A DNA stretch of 35,451 nucleotides from Saccoglossus kowalevskii (Eukaryota; Hemichordata; Enteropneusta; Harrimaniidae), in contig NW_003106459.1 of assembly GCF_000003605.2 (NCBI RefSeq), positions 1-35,451 on the forward strand, given 5' to 3'. Position numbers and translations under genes: made by a program. Each line of letters opens with the position of its first letter. The first letter of the stretch is position 1. This document shows, in pieces, positions 11,279 to 23,447 of this stretch. A model generated the notes under the pieces. It worked only from the letters and a program-made list of their open reading frames with translations, ran no database searches and had not been told where the DNA came from.

Positions 11279-13111
11279 GTCAGCTTTGCACACTGGCATG
11301 GTTCAACTGACGATTCGTATCGTTATCTAGTCATTCTTGCAGACTGACGTAGTTCAACTGACGGTTCAAATTGTTATCTAGTCATCCATGCAGACTGATA
11401 TGGTTCTTCTGACGGTTCGTATCGTTATTTAGTCATCCTTGCAGACTCTCATGGTTCAACTGACGGTTCATATCGTTATCTAGTCATCCTTGTAGACTGG
11501 CATAATTCATCTGACGATTCATATCCTTATCTAGTTATCCTTGCAGACTTACGTAGTTCAACTGACGGTTCATATCTTTATCTAAACATCCATGTAGACT
11601 GGCATAATTCAACTGATGGTTCATATCGTAGTATAGTCATCCTTGCAGACTGGCATAATTCAACTGACGGTTCATATCGTTATCTTATCCTTGCTGACTG
11701 GCATAGTTCAACTGACGGTTTATATCATTTTATAGTCATTCTTGCAGATCGGCATTGTTCAACTGACGGTTCAGATCGTTAGTTAGTCATCCTTGCAGAC
11801 TGGCTTAGTACAACTGACGGTTTATGTCGTTATTTAGCCATACTTGCAGACTGGCATGGTTCAACTGACGATTCATATCGTTATCTAGTCATTCTTGCAG
11901 ATTGACATAGTTCTATTGATGGTTCATATCGTTATCTAATCATCCTTGCAGACTGACATAATTCAACTGACGGTTCATACCATTATCTAGTCATCATTGC
12001 AGACTGGCATAGTTGAACTGACGGTTCATATCGTTATTTAGTCATCCTTGCTGACTGACATAGTTCAACTGACGGATCATATCGTTATTTAGTCGTCCAT
12101 GCAGACTGACATAGTTCAACTGACGGTTCATATCGTTATCTAGTCATCCTTGCATATTGGCATATTTATATTGACGGTTCATATCGTTATTTAGTCATCC
12201 TTACAGACTGACATAGTTCTATTGACAATTCATATCTTTATTTAGTCATCCTTGCAGACTGGCATAGTTCTATTGACAATTCATATCGTTATTTAGTCAT
12301 CCTTGCAGACTGACATAGTTCTATTGACAATTCATATCGTTATTTAGTCATCCTTGCAGACTGGTATGGTTCAACTGACGGTTCATATCGTTATGTAGTC
12401 ATCCTTGCTGACTGACATAGTTCAACTGACGGTTCATATCGTTATTTAGTCATCCATGCAGACTGGTATGGTTCTACTGACGGTTCATATCGTTATCTAG
12501 TCATCCATGCAGACTGGTATGGTGCAATTGATGGTTCATGTCGTTGTCTAGCCATCCTTGCAGACTGGTATGGTTCAACTGACGGTTCATATCGTTATCT
12601 AGTCATCCTTGCAGACTGACATAGTTCTATTGACAATTCATATTTTTATTTAGTCATCCTTGCCGACTGACATAGTTCTATTGACAATTCATATCGTTAT
12701 TTATTCATCTTTGCAGACTGACATTGTTCTATTGAGAATTCATATCGTTATTTAGTCATCCTTGCAGACTGGCATAGTTCTATTGACAATTCATATCGTT
12801 ATATTGTCATCCTTGCAGACTGACATAGTTCTATTGACAATTCATATCGTTATTTAGTCATCCTTGCAGACTGGTATGGTTCAACTGACGTTTCATATCG
12901 TTATGTAGTCATCCTTGCTGACTGACATAGTTCAACTGACGGTTCATATCGTTATTTAGTCATCCATGCAGACTGGTATGGTTCTACTGACGGTTCATAT
13001 CGTTATCTAGTCATCCATGCAGACTGGTATGGTGCAATTGACGGTTCATATCGTTGTCTAGCCATCCTTGCAGACTGGTATGGTTCAACTGATGGTTCAT
13101 ATCCTTATTTA
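11279..13111 (+). repeat. HOR B with grafted A tail (36 monomers, 1,833 bp)
   Basis: B order with the 48-bp monomer near 11685 and CGTTAGTTAG near 11777. A complete B tail runs from about 12070 to 12580. A second tail of A type follows from about 12590, including CTTGCCGACTG and TTGAGAATTC (site at 12736). The length equals 36 x 51 minus 3. The A tail carries variants CATTGTTCTATTGAG, GTTATATTGTC and GACGTTTCATATCG that recur only at 17,270-17,600. Confidence 0.82.
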
Positions 13112-13660
13112 GTCAGCTTTGCACACTGGCATGGTTCAACTGACGATTCATATCGTAATCTAGTCATTCTTGCAGACTGACGTAGTTCAACTGACGGTTC
13201 AAATTGTTATCTAGTCATCCATGCAGACTGATATGGTTCTTCTGACGGTTCGTATCGTTATTTAGTCATCCTTGCAGACTCTCATGGTTCAACTGACGGT
13301 TCATATCGTTATCTAGTCATCCTTGTAGACTGGCATAATTCATCTGACGATTCATATCCTTATCTAGTTATCCTTGCAGACTTACGTAGTTCAACTGACG
13401 GTTCATATCTTTATCTAAACATCCATGTAGACTGGAATAATTCAACTGATGGTTCATATCGTTGTATAGTCATCCTTGCAGACTGGCATAATTCAATTGA
13501 CGGTTCATATCGTTATCTTATCCTTGCTGACTGGCATAGTTCAACTGACGGTTTATATCATTTTATAGTCATTCTTGCAGAGCGGCATAGTTCAACTGAC
13601 GGTTCAGATCGTTAGTTAGTCATCCTTGCAGACTGGCTTAGTACAACTGACTGTTTATGT
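12220..13660 (+). repeat. Duplicated block, copy 1 (offset 4,686 to about 16906-18346)
   Basis: Rare variants recur at a constant offset of 4,686. They include CATTGTTCTATTGAG (12723 and 17409), GAATTC (12736 and 17422) and AGAGCGGCATAG (about 13579 and 18265), plus TTATATTGTCATCC, GACGTTTCATATCG and CTGACTGTTTATG. 4,686 is 92 x 51 minus 6, as two intervening 48-bp monomers predict. The match breaks near 13660, where this copy lost one monomer (CTGACTGTTTATG fused to TATCTAGTCATTC). Confidence 0.8.
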
Positions 13661-14944
13661 CGTTATCTAGTCATTCTTGCAGATTGACATAGTTCTATTG
13701 ATGGTTCATATCGTTATCTAATCATCCTTGCAGAGTGGCATAGTTGAACTGACGGTTCATATCGTTATTTAGTCATCCTTTCAGACTGGTATAGTTCAAC
13801 TGACGGTTCATATCGTTATTTAGCCATCCTTGCAGACTGACATAGTTCAACTGACGGATCATTTCGTTATTTAGTCGTCCATACAGACTGACATAGTTCA
13901 ACTGACGGTTCATATCGTTATCTAGTCATCCTTGCAGACTGACATAGTTCTATTGACAATTCATATCTTTATTTAGTCATCCTTGCCGACTGACATAGTT
14001 GTATTGACAATTCATATCGTTATTTATTCATCTTTGCAGAATGACATAGTTCTATTGAGAATTCATATCGTTATTTAGTCATCCTTGCAGACTGGCATAG
14101 TTCTATTGACAATTCATATCGTTATTTAGTCATCCTTGCAGACTGACATAGTTCTATTGACAATTCATATCGTTATTTAGTCATCCTTGCAGACTGGTAT
14201 GGTTCAACTGACGGTTCATATCGTTATGTAGTCATCCTTGCTGACTGACATAGTTCAACTGACGGTTCATATCGTTATTTAGTCATCCTTTCAGACTGGT
14301 ATAGTTCAACTGACGGTTCATATCGTTATTTAGCCATCCTTGCAGACTGACATAGTTCAACTGACGGATCATTTCGTTATTTAGTCGTCCATACAGACTG
14401 ACATAGTTCAACTGACGGTTCATATCGTTATCTAGTCATCCTTGCAGACTGACATAGTTCTATTGACAATTCATATCTTTATTTAGTCATCCTTGCCGAC
14501 TGACATAGTTGTATTGACAATTCATATCGTTATTTATTCATCTTTGCAGACTGACATAGTTCTATTGAGAATTCATATCGTTATTTAGTCATCCTTGCAG
14601 ACTGGCATAGTTCTATTGACAATTCATATCGTTATTTAGTCATCCTTGCAGACTGACATAGTTCTATTGACAATTCATATCGTTATTTAGTCATCCTTGC
14701 AGACTGGTATGGTTCAACTGACGGTTCATATCGTTATGTAGTCATCCTTGCTGACTGACATAGTTCAACTGATGGTTCATATCGTTATTTAGTCATCCAT
14801 GCAGACTGGTATGGTTCTACTGACGGTTCATATCGTTATCTAGTCATCCATGCAGACTGGTATGGTGCAATTGACGGTTCATGTCGTTGTCTAGCCATCC
14901 TTGCAGACTGGTATGGTTCAACTGATGGTTCATATCCTTATTTA
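13112..14944 (+). repeat. HOR B with two tandem A tails (36 monomers, 1,833 bp)
   Basis: B types run to about 13735, where a GCAGAGTGGCATAG monomer leads into A-type tail words (CTTTCAGACTGGTATAG, TTTAGCCATCC, CATTTCG, CTTGCCGACTG, TTGAGAATTC). That A tail occurs twice, starting at about 13779 and 14289. The length matches the preceding segment exactly although the composition differs. Confidence 0.82.
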
Positions 14945-16190
14945 GTCAGCTTTGCACACTGGCATGGTTCAACTGACGATTCATATCGTTATCTAGTCAT
15001 TCTTACAGACTGACGTAGTTCAACTGACGGTTCAAATTGTTATCTAGTCATCCATGCAGACTGATATGGTTCTTCTGACGGTTCGTATCGTTATTTAGTC
15101 ATCCTTGCAGACTCTCATGGTTCAACTGACGATTCATATCCTTATCTAGTTATCCTTGCAGACTTACGTAGTTCAACTGACGGTTCATATCTTTTTCTAA
15201 ACATCTATGTAGACTGGCATAATTCAACTGATGGTTCATATCGTTGTATAGTCATCCTTGCAGACTGGCATAATTCAACTGACGGTTCATATCGTTATCT
15301 TATCCTTGCTGACTGGCATAGTTCAACTGACGGTTTATATCATTTTATAGTCATTCTTGCAGATCGGCATTGTTCAACTGACGGTTCAGATCGTTAGTTA
15401 GTCATCCTTGCAGACTGGCTTAGTACAACTGACGGTTTATGTCGTTATTTAGCCATACTTGCAGACTGGCATGGTTCAACTGACGATTCATATCGTTATC
15501 TAGTCATTCTTGCAGATTGACATAGTTCTATTGATGGTTCATATCGTTATCTAATCATCCTTGCAGACTGACATAATTCAACTGACGGTTCATACCATTA
15601 TCTAGTCATCATTGCAGACTGGCATAGTTGAACTGACGGTTCATATCGTTATTTAGTCATCCTTGCTGACTGACATAGTTCAACTGACGGATCATATCGT
15701 TATTTAGTCGTCCATGCAGACTGACATAGTTCAACTGACGGTTCATATCGTTATCTAGTCATCCTTGCATATTGGCATATTTATATTGACGGTTCATATC
15801 GTTATTTAGTCATCCTTACAGACTGACATAGTTCTATTGACAATTCATATCTTTATTTAGTCATCCTTGCAGACTGGCATAGTTCTATTGACAATTCATA
15901 TCGTTATTTAGTCATCCTTGCAGACTGACATAGTTCTATTGACAATTCATATCGTTATTTAGTCATCCTTGCAGACTGGTATGGTTCAACTGACGGTTCA
16001 TATCGTTATGTAGTCATCCTTGCTGACTGACATAGTTCAACTGACGGTTCATATCGTTATTTAGTCATCCATGCAGACTGACATAGTTCAACTGACGGTT
16101 CATATCGTTATCTAGTCATCCTTGCATATTCGCATAGTTCTATTGACGGTTCATATCGTTATTTAGTCATCCTTGCAGACTGACATAGTT
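13759..16190 (+). repeat. Long-range duplicated block, copy 1 (about 2.43 kb; partner 32861-35290)
   Basis: Sequence and rare variants match the block at 32861-35290 at a constant offset of 19,102. The offset drops to 19,100 after two one-base deletions in the partner (near 34070 and 34171). Shared rare marks are GCAGAATGACATAG (14039 and 33141), GTTGTATTGAC and CTTTTTCTAAACATCTATG (15191 and 34291). By eye I count only about ten differences. The block contains the 510-bp A-tail dimer, so that dimer formed first. Confidence 0.88.
13779..14798 (+). repeat. 510-bp tandem duplication of an A tail
   Basis: Two 10-monomer units (about 13779-14288 and 14289-14798) lie at an offset of exactly 510. 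Paired marks are CTTTCAGACTGGTATAG (13779 and 14289) and GAATTC (14059 and 14569). They differ at GCAGAATGAC in unit 1 against GCAGACTGAC in unit 2. The same dimer, with the same difference, is present at 32881-33900. Confidence 0.87.
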
Positions 16191-17797
16191 CTATTGACAA
16201 TTCATATCTTTATTTAGTCATCCTTGCAGACTGGCATAGTTCTATTGACAATTCATATCGTTATTTAGTCATCCTTGCAGACTGACATAGTTCTATTGAC
16301 AATTCATATCGTTATTTAGTCATCCTTGCAGACTGGTATGGTTCAACTGACGGTTCATATCGTTATGTAGTCATCCTTGCTGACTGACATAGTTCAACTG
16401 ACGGTTCATATCGTTATTTAGTCGTCCATGCAGACTGACATAGTTCAACTGACGGTTCATATCGTTATCTAGTCATCCTTGCATATTGGCATATTTATAT
16501 TGACGGTTCATATCGTTATTTAGTCATCCTTACAGACTGACATAGTTCTATTGACAATTCATATCTTTATTTAGTCATCCTTGCAGACTGGCATAGTTCT
16601 ATTGACAATTCATATCGTTATTTAGTCATCCTTGCAGACTGACATAGTTCTATTGACAATTCATATCGTTATTTAGTCATCCTTGCAGACTGGTATGGTT
16701 CAACTGACGGTTCATATCGTTATGTAGTCATCCTTGCTGACTGACATAGTTCAACTGACGGTTCATATCGTTATTTAGTCATCCATGCAGACTGACATAG
16801 TTCAACTGACGGTTCATATCGTTATCTAGTCATCCTTGCATATTCGCATAGTTCTATTGACGGTTCATATCGTTATTTAGTCATCCTTGCAGACTGACAT
16901 AGTTCTATTGACAATTCATATCTTTATTTAGTCATCCTTGCAGACTGGCATAATTCTATTGACAATTCATATCGTTATTTAGTCATCCTTGCAGACTGAC
17001 ATAGTTCTATTGACAATTCATATCGTTATTTAGTCATCCTTGCAGACTGGTATGGTTCAACTGACGGTTCATATCGTTATGTAGTCATCCTTGCTGACTG
17101 ACATAGTTCAACTGACGGTTCATATCGTTATTTAGTCATCCATGCAGACTGGTATGGTTCTACTGACGGTTCATATCGTTATCTAGTCATCCATGCAGAC
17201 TGGTATGGTGCAATTGATGGTTCATGTCGTTGTCTAGCCATCCTTGCAGACTGGTATGGTTCAACTGACGGTTCATATCGTTATCTAGTCATCCTTGCAG
17301 ACTGACATAGTTCGATTGACAATTCATATTTTTATTTAGTCATCCTTGCCGACTGACATAGTTCTATTGACAATTCATATCGTTATTTATTCATCTTTGC
17401 AGACTGACATTGTTCTATTGAGAATTCATATCGTTATTTAGTCATCCTTGCAGACTGGCATAGTTCTATTGACAATTCATATCGTTATATTGTCATCCTT
17501 GCAGACTGACATAGTTCTATTGACAATTCATATCGTTATTTAGTCATCCTTGCAGACTGGTATGGTTCAACTGACGTTTCATATCGTTATGTAGTCATCC
17601 TTGCTGACTGACATAGTTCAACTGACGGTTCATATCGTTATTTAGTCATCCATGCAGACTGGTATGGTTCTACTGACGGTTCATATCGTTATCTAGTCAT
17701 CCATGCAGACTGGTATGGTGCAATTGACGGTTCATGTCGTTGTCTAGCCATCCTTGCAGACTGGTATGGTTCAACTGATGGTTCATATCCTCATTTA
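14945..17797 (+). repeat. HOR B with heavily amplified tail and an A tail (56 monomers)
   Basis: The B order includes the 48-bp monomer near 15297 and CGTTAGTTAG near 15390, followed by repeated passes through the tail types to about 17150. An A tail then starts at about 17275. The length, 2,853, is 56 x 51 minus 3. The excess is explained by the 714-bp tandem duplication listed separately. Confidence 0.83.
15690..17117 (+). repeat. 714-bp tandem duplication in HOR tail (14 monomers per unit)
   Basis: ATTGGCATATTTATATTGACGG occurs near 15771 and 16485 (offset 714 = 14 x 51). GCATATTCGCATAG near 16125 and 16839 keeps the same offset, as does CCTTACAGACTG. Unit edges are only approximate because the flanking monomers are themselves repeats. 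One private difference is CATAATTC for CATAGTTC near 16950 in the second unit. Confidence 0.8.
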
Positions 17798-18346
17798 GTC
17801 AGCTTTGCACACTGGCATGGTTCAACTGACGATTCATATCGTTATCTAGTCATTCTTGCAGACTGACGTAGTTCAACTGACGGTTCAAATTGTTATCTAG
17901 TCATCCATGCAGACTGATATGGTTCTTCTGACGGTTCGTATCGTTATTTAGTCATCCTTGCAGACTCTCATGGTTCAACTGACGGTTCATATCATTATCT
18001 AGTCATCCTTGTAGACTGGCATAATTCATCTGACGATTCATATCCTTATCTAGTTATCCTTGCAGACTTACGTAGTTCAACTGACGGTTCATATCTTTAT
18101 CTAAACATCCATGTAGACTGGCATAATTCAACTGATGGTTCATATCGTTGTATAGTCATCCTTGCAGACTGGCATAATTCAATTGACGGTTCATATCGTT
18201 ATCTTATCCTTGCTGACTGGCATAGTTCAACTGACGGTTTATATCATTTTATAGTCATTCTTGCAGAGCGGCATAGTTCAACTGACGGTTCAGATCGTTA
18301 GTTAGTCATCCTTGCAGACTGGCTTAGTACAACTGACTGTTTATGT
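16906..18346 (+). repeat. Duplicated block, copy 2 (offset 4,686 from about 12220-13660)
   Basis: This is the partner of 12220-13660 and carries the same private variants (CATTGTTCTATTGAG, TTATATTGTC, GACGTTTCATATCG, AGAGCGGCATAG, CTGACTGTTTATG). It retains the monomer missing from copy 1 at the right edge. The AGAGCGGCATAG and CTGACTGTTTATG variants recur at 23,920-24,000, so at least part of this block exists in three copies. Confidence 0.8.
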
Positions 18347-19426
18347 CGTTATTTAGCCATACTTGCAGACTGGCATGGTTCAACTGACGATTCATATCGT
18401 TATCTAGTCATTCTTGCAGATTGACATATTTCTATTGATGGTTCATATCGTTATCTAATCATCCTTGCAGACTGGCATAGTTGAACTGACGGTTCATATC
18501 GTTATTTAGTCATCCTTGCTGACTGACATAGTTCAACTGACGGATCATATCGTTATTTAGTCGTCCATGCAGATTGACATAGTTCAACTGACGGTTCATA
18601 TCGTTATCTAGTCATCCTTGCATATTGGCATAGTTATATTGACGGTTCATATCGTTATTTAGTCATCCTTGCAGACTGACATAGTTCTATTGACAATTCA
18701 TATCTTTATTTAGTCATCCTTGCAGACTGGCATAGTTCTATTGACAATTCATATCGTTATTTAGTCATCCTTGCAGACTGACATAGTTCTATTGACAATT
18801 CATATCGGTATTTAGTCATCCTTGCAGACTGGTATGGTTCAACTGACGGTTCATATCGTTATGTAGTCATCCTTGCTGACTGACATAGTTCAACTGACGG
18901 TTCATATCGTTATTTAGTCATCCATGCAGACTGACATAGTTCAACTGACGGTTCATATCGTTATCTAGTCATCCTTGCATATTCGCATAGTTCTATTGAC
19001 GGTTCATATCGTTATTTACTCATCCTTGCAGACTGACATAGTCCTATTGACAATTCATATCTTTATTTAGTCATCCTTGCAGACTGGCATAGTTCTATTG
19101 ACAATTCATATCGTTATTTAGTCATCCTTGCAGACTGACATAGTTCTATTGACAATTCATATCGTTATTTAGTCATCCTTGCAGACTGGTATGGTTCAAC
19201 TGACGGTTCATATCGTTATGTAGTCATCCTTGCTGACTGACATAGTTCAACTGACGGTTCATATCGTTATTTAGTCATCCATGCAGATTGGTATGGTTCT
19301 ACTGACGGTTCATATCATTATCTAGTCATCCATGCAGACTGGTATGGTGCAATTGATGGTTCATGTCGTTGTCTAGCCATCCTTGCAGACTGGTATGGTT
19401 CAACTGATGGTTCATATCGTTATTTA
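17798..19426 (+). repeat. HOR family B copy (32 monomers)
   Basis: Near-complete B order with the 48-bp monomer at about 18201 and CGTTAGTTAG at about 18297. The ATACCATTATC monomer is skipped near 18465, where the ATTGATGG type runs directly into GGCATAGTTGAAC. Tail types are repeated from 18590 to 19290. The length, 1,629, is 32 x 51 minus 3. Confidence 0.83.
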
Positions 19427-20596
19427 GTCAGCTTTGCACACTGGCATGGTTCAACTGACGATTCATATCGTTATATAGTCATTCTTACAGACTGACGTAG
19501 TTCAACTGACGGTTCAAATTGTTATCTAGTCATCCATGCAGACTGATATGGTACTTCTGACGGTTCGTATCGTTATTTAGTCATCCTTGCAGACTCTCAT
19601 GGTTCAACTGACGGTTCATATCGTTATCTAGTCATCCTTGTAGACTGGCATAATTCATCTGACGGTTCATATCCTTATCTAGTTATCCTTGCAGACTTAC
19701 GTAGTTCAACTGACGGTTCATATCGTTATCTAAATATCCATGTAGACTGGCATAATTCAACTGATGGTTCATATCGTTGTATAGTCATCCTTGCAGACTG
19801 GCATAATTCAACTGACGGTTCATATCGTTATCTTATCCTTGCTGACTGGCATAGTTCAACTGACGGTTTATATCATTTTATAGTCATTCTTGCAGATCGG
19901 CATAGTTCAACTGACGGTTCAGATCGTTAGTTAGTCATCCTTGCAGACTGGCTTAGTACAACTGACGGTTCATGTCGTTATTTAGCCATACTTGCAGACT
20001 GGCATGGTTCAACTGACGATTCATATCATTATCTAGTCATTCTTGCAGATTGACATAGTTCTATTGATGGTTCATATCGTTATCTAGTCATCATTGCAGA
20101 CTGGCATATTTGAACTGACGGTTCATATCGTTATTTAGTCATCCTTGCTGACTGACATAGTTCAACAGACGGATCATATGGTTATTTAGTCGTCCATGCA
20201 GACTGACATAGTTCAACTGACGGTTCATATCGTTATCTAGTCATCCTTGCATATTGGCATAGTTCTATTGACGGTTCATATCGTTATTTAGTCATCCTTG
20301 CAGACTGACATAGTTCTATTGACAATTCATATCTTTATTTAGTCATCCTTGCAGACTGGCATAGTTCTATTGACAATTCATATCGTTATTTAGTCATCCC
20401 TGCAGACTGACATAGTTCTATTGACAATTCATATCGTTATTTAGTCATCCTTGCAGACTGGTATGGTTCAACTGATGGTTCATATCGTTATGTAGTCATC
20501 CTTGCTGACTGACATAGTTCAACTGACGGTTCATATCGTTATCTAGTCATCCTTGCATATTGGCATAGTTCTATTGACGGTTCATATCGTTATTTA
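19427..20596 (+). repeat. HOR family B copy, tail truncated (23 monomers)
   Basis: B order with the 48-bp monomer near 19831 and CGTTAGTTAG near 19926. One monomer is lost near 20085 (an ATTGATGG type fused to a CATCATTGCAG type). At about 20590 the GCATATTGGCATAG monomer runs straight into the marker monomer, skipping the tail. The same fusion is seen at about 7100, so the two junctions may share an origin. Confidence 0.8.
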
Positions 20597-21106
20597 GTCA
20601 GCTTTGCACACTGGCATGGTTCAACTGACGATTCATATCGTTATCTAGTCATTCTTACAGACAGACATAATTCAACTGACGGTTCATACCATTATCTAGT
20701 CATAATTGCAGACTGGCATAGTTGAACTGACGGTTAATATCGTTATTTAGTCATCCTTGCAGACTGGCATAGTTCTATTGACAATTCATATCGTTATTTA
20801 GTCATCCTTGCAGACTGACATAGTTCTATTGACAATTCATATCGTTATTTAGTCATCCTTGCAGACTGGTATGGTTCAACTGACGGTTCATATCGTTATG
20901 TAGTCATCCTTGCTGACTGACATAGTTCAACTGACGGTTCATATCGTTATTTAGTCATCCATGCAGACTGGTATGGTTCTACTGACGGTTCATATCGTTA
21001 TCTAGTCATCCATACAGACTGGTATGGTGCAATTGACGGTTCATGTCGTTGTCTAGCCATCCTTGCAGACTGGTATGGTTCAACTGATGGTTCATATCCT
21101 TATTTC
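20597..21106 (+). repeat. Shortest marker interval: 10-monomer A/B hybrid (510 bp)
   Basis: After the marker monomer the array jumps near 20660 to the A-family types GACAGACATAATTC and GGTTAATATCG. It then goes to the shared CTATTGACAATTC tail types and back to the three monomers preceding the next marker. The length is exactly 10 x 51. It shows that A pieces can be inserted into B without loss of register. Confidence 0.82.
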
Positions 21107-22427
21107 GTCAGCTTTGCACACTGGCATGGTTCAACTGACGATTCATATCGTTATCTAGTCATTCTTACAGACTGGTGTGGTTCAACTGACGGTTCAAATT
21201 GTTATCTAGTCATCCATGCAGACTGATATGATTCTTCTGACGGTTCGTATCGTTATTTAGTCATCCTTGCAGACTCTCATGGTTCAACTGACCGTTCATA
21301 TCGTTATCTAGTCATCCTTGTAGACTGGCATAATTCATCTGACGATTCATATCCTTATCTAGTTATCCTTGCAGACTGCATCATTCTTCTGACGGTTCGT
21401 ATCGTTATTTAGTCATCCTTGCAGACTCTCATGGTTTAACTGACGGTTCATATCGTTATCTAGTCATCCTTGTAGACTGGCATAATTCATCTGACGATTC
21501 ATATCCTTATCTAGTTATCCTTGCAGACTTACGTAGTTCAACTGACGGTTCATATCTTTATCTAAACATCCTGTAGACTGGCATAATTCAACTGATGGTT
21601 CATATCGTTGTATAGTCATCCTTGCAGACTGGCATAATTCAACTGACGGTTCATATCGTTATCTTATCCTTGCTGACTGGCATAGTTCAACTGACGGTTT
21701 ATATCATTTTATAGTCATTCTTGCAGATCGGCATAGTTCAACTGACGGTTCAGATCGTTAGTTAGTCATCCTTGCAGACTGGCTTAGTACAACTGACGGT
21801 TTATGTCGTTATTTAGCCATACTTGCAGACTGGCATGGTTCAACTGACGATTCATATCGTTATCTAGTCATTCTTGCAGATTGACATAGTTCTATTGATG
21901 GTTCATATCGTTATCTAATCATCCTTGCAGACTGACATAATTCAACTGACGGTTCATACCATTATCTAGTCATCATTGCAGACTGGCATAGTTGAACTGA
22001 TGGTTCATATCGATATTTAGTCATACTTGCAGACTGACATAGTTCTATTGACAATTCATATCTTTATTTAGTCATCCTTGCAGACTGGCATAGTTCTATT
22101 GACAATTCATATCGTTATTTAGTCATCCTTGCAGACTGACATAGTTCTATTGACAATTCATATCGTTATTTAGTCATCCTTGCAGACTGGTATGGTTCAA
22201 CTGACGGTTCATATCGTTATGTAGTCATCGTTGCTGACTGACATAGTTCAACTGACGGTTCATATCGTTATTTAGTCATCCATGCAGACTGGTATGGTTC
22301 TACTGATGGTTCATATCGTTATCTAGTCATCCATGCAGACTGGTATGGTGCAATTGACGGTTCATGTCGTTGTCTAGCCATCCTTGCAGACAGGTATGGT
22401 TCAACTGATGGTTCATATCGTTATTTA
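21107..22427 (+). repeat. HOR family B with an out-of-register 152-bp duplication (26 monomers)
   Basis: B order with the 48-bp monomer near 21661 and CGTTAGTTAG near 21767. Three monomers (GTATCGTTATTTAG, CTCATGG and TCTGACGATTC types) occur twice, at 21231 and again at 21383. The offset is 152, one base short of three monomers. The junction near 21375-21385 reads GACTGCATCATTC, unlike any other monomer. CTAAACATCCTG near 21565 lacks one base. The length, 1,321, is 26 x 51 minus 5. Confidence 0.82.
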
Positions 22428-23200
22428 GTCAGCTTTGCACACTGGCATCGTTCAACTGACGATTCATATCGTTATCTAGTCATTCTTACAGACTGACGTA
22501 GTTCAACTGACGGTTCAAATTGTTATCTAGTCATCCATGCAGACTGATATGGTTCTTCTGACGGTTCGTATCATTATTTAGTCATCCTTGCAGACTCTCA
22601 TGGTTCAACTGACGGTTCATATCGTTAACTAGTCATCCTTGTAGACTGGCATAATTCATCTGACGGTTCATATCCTTATCTAGTTATCCTTGCAGACTTA
22701 CGTAGTTCAACTGACGGTTCATATCTTTATCTAAACATCCATGTAGACTGGCATAATTCAACTGATGGTTCATATCGTTGTATAGTCATCCTTGCAGACT
22801 GGCATAATTCAACTGACTGTTCATATCGTTATCTAGACATCCATGCAGACTGGCATAATTTACCTGACGGTTCATATCGTTATTTAGTCATCCTTGCTGA
22901 CTGACATAGTTCAACTGACGGATCATATCGTTATTTAGTCGTCCATGCAGACTGACATAGTTCAACTGACAGTTCATATCGTTATCTAGTCATCCTTGCA
23001 TATTGGCATAGTTCTATTGACGGTTCATATCGTTATTTAGTCATCCTTGCAGACTGACATAGTTCTATTGACAATTCATATCTTTATTTAGTCATCCTTG
23101 CAGACTGGCATAGTTCTATTGACAATTCATATCGTTATTTAGTCATCCTTGCAGACTGACATAGTTCTATTGACAATTCAAATCGTTATTTAGTCATCCT
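22000..23200 (+). repeat. Duplicated block, copy 1 (offset 2,292 then 2,241 to 24292-25441)
   Basis: Rare marks recur at offset 2,292: GTCATACTTGCAGACTGAC (22019 and 24311), GTCATCGTTGCTG, GCATCGTTCAAC (22446 and 24738) and CGTTAACTAG (about 22624 and 24916). After one monomer is dropped from the second copy near 25040 the offset becomes 2,241. CTGACAGTTCATATCG (about 22967 and 25208) confirms this. Confidence 0.83.
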
Positions 23201-23447
23201 TGCAGACAGGTATGGTTCAACTGACGGTTCATATCGTTATGTAGTCATCCTTGCTGACTGACATAGTTCAACTGACGGTTCATATCGTTATTTAGTCATC
23301 CATGCAGACTGGTATGGTTCTACTGACGGTTCATATCGTTATCTAGTCATCCATGCAGACTGGTATGGTGCAATTGACGGTTCATGTCGTTGTCTAGCCA
23401 TCCTTGCAGACTGGTATGGTTCAACTGATGGTTCATATCCTTATTTA
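22428..23447 (+). repeat. HOR B with an A insert replacing its centre (20 monomers, 1,020 bp)
   Basis: B types run to about 22800. A hybrid monomer then carries CTGACTGTTCATATCG and TAGACATCC, followed by the A type AATTTACCTGACGG, after which B resumes at GACGGATCAT (about 22917). The 48-bp monomer and CGTTAGTTAG monomer are absent. The length is therefore exactly 20 x 51. Confidence 0.83.
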
